The notes beneath the pieces are model-generated. The model worked only from the letters and a program-made list of their open reading frames with translations. It did no database searches and was not told where the DNA came from. From assembly GCA_023421675.1 (NCBI GenBank), contig JAEZTC010000010.1, forward strand, positions 186,001 to 250,000: 64,000 nt of DNA, read 5' to 3'. This DNA is from Bacillota bacterium (GTDB lineage Bacteria > Bacillota > Clostridia > Acetivibrionales > JANLFN01). This document shows positions 60,142 to 64,000 of the stretch, in pieces. The first letter of the stretch is position 1, and every line of letters begins with the position of its first letter. The position numbers and the translations under genes are program-made.

Positions 60142-62310
60142 ATGCAGATTAATGTTATTGATTTTTCAAAAAACTTATTTTCCAAAGGATTGTTGCAAAA
60201 GAAGCTTTACAGGATTATTGCTGCGGCACTTGCTGTAATTATTTTATTTGTTATATTGCTTTCAACGAAAGTAATTAAACTGGGGGGTTCTTCAGTGCCT
60301 GACCTGCGGAAAGCTAAGGTTACACGAGGAAATATTACCAACAGCGTTACAGGATCAGGGTCGTTAATTTCTACAAGCAGCAAGACTATAGCACCTAATG
60401 TTAACGGAAAGGTAACAAAAATATATTTTAAGCAGGGTGACAAGGTTAAAGCCGGGGATCTTCTATATGAACTGGATGATACAAGTGCAAAGCTGAATGT
60501 AGATACCATAAGAAACAATATGCAGCAGACTCAGCTTCAGCAGGACACAAACGTTGCAGGAGTAAACAATCTTACTGTAACAGCCCCTTATCAGGGACAG
60601 GTAACAAATATTTCAGTAAAAAAGGGTGATTCTGTAGGCAAAAATTCACCCATTCTGACCATAACGGATAATTCCAAATTAAAATTGATACTGCCTTTCA
60701 ATACAACCGATGCAGCTTCAATAAAGATAGGACAGACTGCAAGCGTGTATATCCAAAACTTTATGCAGACAGTGGCAGGAAAGGTAACATCAATCGATAC
60801 CATGGCGTACTCTTCAGCAAATGGGGGCCAGCTATGTAATGTGGAACTAGCTGTAGATAATCCAGGCTCTATAAAGGATGGAATGAAAGCCAATGCAGAC
60901 GTAGACACTTCTAAAGGAACTGTTTCAAGTGTGGATAATGGAGTTCTTGCAAGTGTAAATTCAATGATAATAAGAAGTATAGGCGGAGGTACAGTAACTA
61001 ATATAAATGTACAGGAAAACCAGATTGTAAGAAGTGGAGCTGTATTGGTGGAATTCAAAAATGATGATCTTATAATGAATACCAGCACTACGGACTTAAA
61101 GATTCAAAATCTCCAGGCACAGCTTGATTCTGCAGAAAAACAGCTTCAGGACTATAAGATTTATTCACCTATAGACGGTACTATAATAAAACGTGATTCA
61201 AATATTGTTGTGGGTAGTGGAGTAACACAGGGACAACAGTTGGATACCATTGTTGATGGTGATCATATGGAATTTACTATCAACGTTGATGAACTTGACA
61301 TATCAAAAATAAAGGTAGGGCAGGATGTAAACGTTACAGTTGACGCCCTGCAGGATACAACTTTAAGACCGCTGGCGGCAAAGGTAACAGAGGTTGCTCT
61401 GGAAGGAACTTCTACCAATGGGGTAGCTACATATCCGGTAAAAATCACGCTCAATGATACTGATACAAGTCTTAAGGGTGGCATGAACGCGAATGCAAAC
61501 ATACTTATTGATAATAAGACAAATGTGTTGACGGTTCCTATAGAAGCAGTACAAAGAATGGGAGGAAGATCGTTTGTATATGTTGTAAAGGGAACTGTAA
61601 AGAGCAGCGGTAACATCAACGATCAAAGTCAATTTAATAATGCGAATGGCTATAATCAGGGCAATGCACAGAATAATGGCGGTCAGCGTAGATTCAATAG
61701 CGCAAACGGTTATAACCAGGGTAACCAACAGCAAGTTAACCAACAACAGGGTAATGTACAACAAAACAGCGGACAAAACGGAAATAGTAATACAAGCGGT
61801 AATGACGGAAATCGTACTCAAGGTAACAACAGGGGATATCAATCCGGTTCCGCAAACGGAAATAATCAGGGATATACCCAAAGAAGCTCCGGACAGGGCC
61901 AAAGCAACGGTACGGGTGCAAATGGCAGCAGAGGTGGAAACAGTAGTGTACTTGGCGGAGCTATGAGAAATAACCCCGTTTATCAGGAATATTATAAGGA
62001 TGCAGAACTCATACCGGTTCAGGTTGGTATTTACAACAGTTCATATATAGAAATTACCGGGGGTCTGAGTGAAGGAGAAGAGGTTATTCTTCCTCCTATA
62101 ATACAGTCTGAAAGCAAAAGCACTTCAACTTCCAATAATGGAGGAATGAATATATTTGGCGGAATGGGCGGAGGTAACATAAGGGTGCCTTCAGGAGGAA
62201 ACGGCGGCTTCCAGCAAAGAGTTGGCGGTCAAAGTGGAAGCGGACAAAACAGTACAAGACAAAGCGGTAATCAGAGTGGTAACCAAACCAGTGGTGCACG
62301 TCCCGATTAA
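60142..62310 (+). CDS. HlyD/MacA-type membrane fusion protein with N/Q/G-rich insertion
   Basis: Adaptor subunit of an ABC export system, 722 residues (typical 380-450). One transmembrane anchor near residues 22-45, then lipoyl/beta-barrel halves (GNITNSVTGSGSLI, VNGKVTKIYFKQGDKVKAGDLLYELDD; second half YSPIDGTIIKRDSNIVVGSGV). A disordered, Asn/Gln/Gly/Ser-rich segment of about 135 residues (about 484-620) splits the C-terminal membrane-proximal domain, which resumes at ELIPVQVGIYNSSYIEITGGLSEGEEVI. A second Gly/Ser/Gln-rich stretch ends the protein. AGGAGG precedes the ATG. Forms an operon with the ATPase and permease. Confidence 0.9.
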   Translation: MQINVIDFSKNLFSKGLLQKKLYRIIAAALAVIILFVILLSTKVIKLGGSSVPDLRKAKVTRGNITNSVTGSGSLISTSSKTIAPNVNGKVTKIYFKQGDKVKAGDLLYELDDTSAKLNVDTIRNNMQQTQLQQDTNVAGVNNLTVTAPYQGQVTNISVKKGDSVGKNSPILTITDNSKLKLILPFNTTDAASIKIGQTASVYIQNFMQTVAGKVTSIDTMAYSSANGGQLCNVELAVDNPGSIKDGMKANADVDTSKGTVSSVDNGVLASVNSMIIRSIGGGTVTNINVQENQIVRSGAVLVEFKNDDLIMNTSTTDLKIQNLQAQLDSAEKQLQDYKIYSPIDGTIIKRDSNIVVGSGVTQGQQLDTIVDGDHMEFTINVDELDISKIKVGQDVNVTVDALQDTTLRPLAAKVTEVALEGTSTNGVATYPVKITLNDTDTSLKGGMNANANILIDNKTNVLTVPIEAVQRMGGRSFVYVVKGTVKSSGNINDQSQFNNANGYNQGNAQNNGGQRRFNSANGYNQGNQQQVNQQQGNVQQNSGQNGNSNTSGNDGNRTQGNNRGYQSGSANGNNQGYTQRSSGQGQSNGTGANGSRGGNSSVLGGAMRNNPVYQEYYKDAELIPVQVGIYNSSYIEITGGLSEGEEVILPPIIQSESKSTSTSNNGGMNIFGGMGGGNIRVPSGGNGGFQQRVGGQSGSGQNSTRQSGNQSGNQTSGARPD

Positions 62311-62334
62311 TATGCATCAGATCGAGGTGAATCT

Positions 62335-63012
62335 ATGATAGAAATTAGTAACATGTATAAAACCTATAAAATGGGAAGCAATGAAATCAATGCTTTGAAT
62401 AATGTTAGTATAAGTATAAAAAAACATGAGTTTGTTGCAATCACCGGACCTTCGGGTTCAGGTAAATCAACCTTGATGAATATGCTTGGATGTCTTGACA
62501 CTCCTACATCAGGGACATATTTTCTGGATGGCAGTGAAATAGAAAAACTGAATGATGACCAGCTTGCGGATATAAGAAATTTAAAAATAGGGTTTATTTT
62601 TCAAGGTTTTAATCTGCTTATGAAGCTTACAGCATTGGAAAATGTTGAACTGCCATTGATATACAGGGGAATGTCGACAAAGGAAAGGCATGAAAAATCA
62701 AAGGCTGCTTTGGAGAGTGTAGGGCTTGGTGAGAGGATATATCATAAGCCTAACGAATTGTCCGGAGGCCAGCAGCAAAGAGTAGCAATAGCAAGAGCTC
62801 TTGTGAGTAACCCACCGATTATTCTTGCGGATGAGCCTACGGGAAATCTTGACAGTAAATCAGGAGTAGAGATTATGGCCTTGCTAAAAGAACTTCATAA
62901 GAATGGAAATACCATAATACTCATTACCCATGACAATAATGTTGCACTTCAGGCTGAGCGGATTATAAGAATTCAGGACGGTGAAGTGTTTGAAGACCGG
63001 GAGGTGGGATGA
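62335..63012 (+). CDS. ABC transporter ATP-binding protein, MacB/LolD type
   Basis: 225 residues. Walker A GPSGSGKST (39-47), Q-loop FIFQGFNLL, signature LSGGQQQRVAIARA near 142, Walker B IILADEPTGN near 161 and the switch His in LITHDNN. It powers the adjacent FtsX-like permease; transporters of this type export peptides, lipoproteins, macrolides or lantibiotics. Substrate is unknown. The stop overlaps an ATG of the permease gene. Confidence 0.95.
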   Translation: MIEISNMYKTYKMGSNEINALNNVSISIKKHEFVAITGPSGSGKSTLMNMLGCLDTPTSGTYFLDGSEIEKLNDDQLADIRNLKIGFIFQGFNLLMKLTALENVELPLIYRGMSTKERHEKSKAALESVGLGERIYHKPNELSGGQQQRVAIARALVSNPPIILADEPTGNLDSKSGVEIMALLKELHKNGNTIILITHDNNVALQAERIIRIQDGEVFEDREVG

Positions 63013-64000
63013 TGAGCTTTGTCCAGGCTTACAGAATGGCTATAAAAAGTATTATGGGTAATAAGATACGGTCATTCCTAACCATGCTCGGTGTTATAAT
63101 CGGTGTATGTGCAGTTATAGCAGCTGTTGCATTTGCACAGGGAACTACCGAAAGCATTACACAAAGGATTGAAAGTATGGGGACAAACCTTGTACAAATT
63201 TCAATCAATGGACGTAATAGTAATCGTAATGTTGCCTATTCGGATTTACAGAGTTTTGCAGAGCAAAACACCGATACAATAGAAGCAATTGCACCTGTTG
63301 TAAACGGTAGTGTAACAGTGAAATATGGAAGCAGTACCAAAACTGTTTCACTTGTCGGTACAACACCTGACTATGAACTTATTAAAAGCAGACATGTCCA
63401 AAACGGACGTTTCCTTTTAAGCATTGATGTAGATTACATGCAAAAGGTTGCATTGATTGGTTCGGCAATTGTTAAGGATGTTTTTGGAGGGGCAAACCCT
63501 CTGGGAAAAACAATAAAGCTTAATGGTCAGGAATACAGTATTGTAGGAGTCCTTGAAGAAATAGCAAGCGGCGGAACAGGAACAGATGATGATAGTGTAA
63601 TTATCCCTTCAACAGTTGCACAAAGACTATTAAAGTCAGGGAATGTAAGAAGCTTTATGGTACAGGCGGCCTCTCCCCAAAAGGTTGACAGTGCCATAGA
63701 AAAACTAAATACCTTTCTGCTTGGAATATATAACAATTCCAATGCTTTCAGTGTATTCAACCAGTCAGCAGCGTTAACAACCTTGAATGATATAACCGGA
63801 ACAATGATGGTTATACTTGGGGGCATAGCTGTTGTTTCGCTTGTGGTTGGCGGTATCGGAATAATGAATATAATGCTTGTTTCGGTCAGTGAAAGAACCA
63901 AGGAGATTGGTATAAGGAAAGCAATAGGAGCAAAAAGAAAAAATATTCTGGTTCAGTTCCTTATTGAAGCCTTGATGGTTACAGGAATAGGCGGAATAGT
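63012..64000 (+). CDS. MacB-type ABC permease (FtsX family), truncated by window end
   Basis: Begins at ATG 63012, seven bases after GGGAGG (an ATG at 63009 overlaps the ATPase stop). N-terminal transmembrane helix (RSFLTMLGVIIGVCAVIAAVAF) follows AYRMAIKSIMGNKI; a periplasmic-core-type domain runs to about residue 260; a second helix and the conserved GGIGIMNIMLVSVSERTKEIGIRKAIGAK lie just before the window ends. About 330 residues are visible of a usual 390-410. Mechanotransmission-type exporter working with the HlyD-like adaptor. Confidence 0.92.
   Translation, partial: MSFVQAYRMAIKSIMGNKIRSFLTMLGVIIGVCAVIAAVAFAQGTTESITQRIESMGTNLVQISINGRNSNRNVAYSDLQSFAEQNTDTIEAIAPVVNGSVTVKYGSSTKTVSLVGTTPDYELIKSRHVQNGRFLLSIDVDYMQKVALIGSAIVKDVFGGANPLGKTIKLNGQEYSIVGVLEEIASGGTGTDDDSVIIPSTVAQRLLKSGNVRSFMVQAASPQKVDSAIEKLNTFLLGIYNNSNAFSVFNQSAALTTLNDITGTMMVILGGIAVVSLVVGGIGIMNIMLVSVSERTKEIGIRKAIGAKRKNILVQFLIEALMVTGIGGI

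Overview
The window looks like chromosomal DNA from a low-GC, endospore-forming member of the Clostridia. The evidence is a sigma-K gene, a Spo0E-like peptide, PolC-type DNA polymerase III, Firmicutes-style translation and cell-wall operons, and strong AGGAGG-type ribosome sites with frequent TTG/GTG starts. MurE carries the DNPR motif of meso-diaminopimelate-adding enzymes. Gene content resembles cluster III clostridia (Ruminiclostridium-like), but that placement is inference, not something I could search. Almost every gene is a recognisable housekeeping gene. No rRNA, tRNA, CRISPR array, prophage or transposase gene was seen.

Layout: (1) 1-7.6 kb: end of typA, then mltG, trmR, the U32 protein trhP, a class B penicillin-binding protein and an unsplit sigK. 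(2) 7.6-11.4 kb: an accessory island of about 3.7 kb. Two related, GC-rich, hairpin-bounded repeats in inverted orientation flank an ECF sigma/anti-sigma pair and a convergent membrane-anchored protein. (3) 11.4-24.7 kb: rpsB-tsf, pyrH-frr, uppS-cdsA-dxr-rseP-ispG, a palindromic MITE-like element, and polC. (4) 24.8-39 kb: a lipoprotein, then rimP-nusA-ylxR-ylxQ-infB-rbfA-nrnA-truB-ribF running directly into hypF-hypC-hypD-hypE for [NiFe]-hydrogenase maturation. (5) 39.2-46.7 kb: a NifU-like scaffold paired with a GGGtGRT protein, a membrane GGDEF protein, two M16-peptidase-like genes, lgt with an acidic tail, and a 46-residue Spo0E-like protein. (6) 46.7-59.7 kb: rodA, then the division/cell-wall cluster mraZ-rsmH-ftsL-PBP-murE-murF-mraY-ftsW-murG and a murA cut off directly after its catalytic cysteine. 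(7) 59.76-64 kb: unrelated sequence, with a small membrane protein on the minus strand and a MacAB-type export operon that runs off the end.

Functionally the window covers translation (rpsB, tsf, frr, nusA, infB, rbfA, tRNA modification by trmR/trhP/truB), isoprenoid and lipid-carrier supply (dxr, ispG, uppS, cdsA), peptidoglycan synthesis (mltG, PBPs, SEDS proteins, mur genes) and sporulation control. Regulation visible in the DNA includes a MraZ operator of three 10-bp GTGGTG repeats, a weak hairpin in the rimP-nusA leader, a structured rpsB leader, and several clear intrinsic terminators.

The least explained parts are the inverted GC-rich repeats around the ECF module, the murA breakpoint, two related palindromic elements at 20.1 and 44.1 kb, a run of A-rich units with roughly 20-bp period before ftsL, the NifU-like/GGGtGRT pair, and a long N/Q/G-rich insertion inside the HlyD-type adaptor. 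No convincing wholly new multi-gene system was found. The repeat-flanked ECF island and the scaffold/GGGtGRT pair are the best candidates for follow-up.
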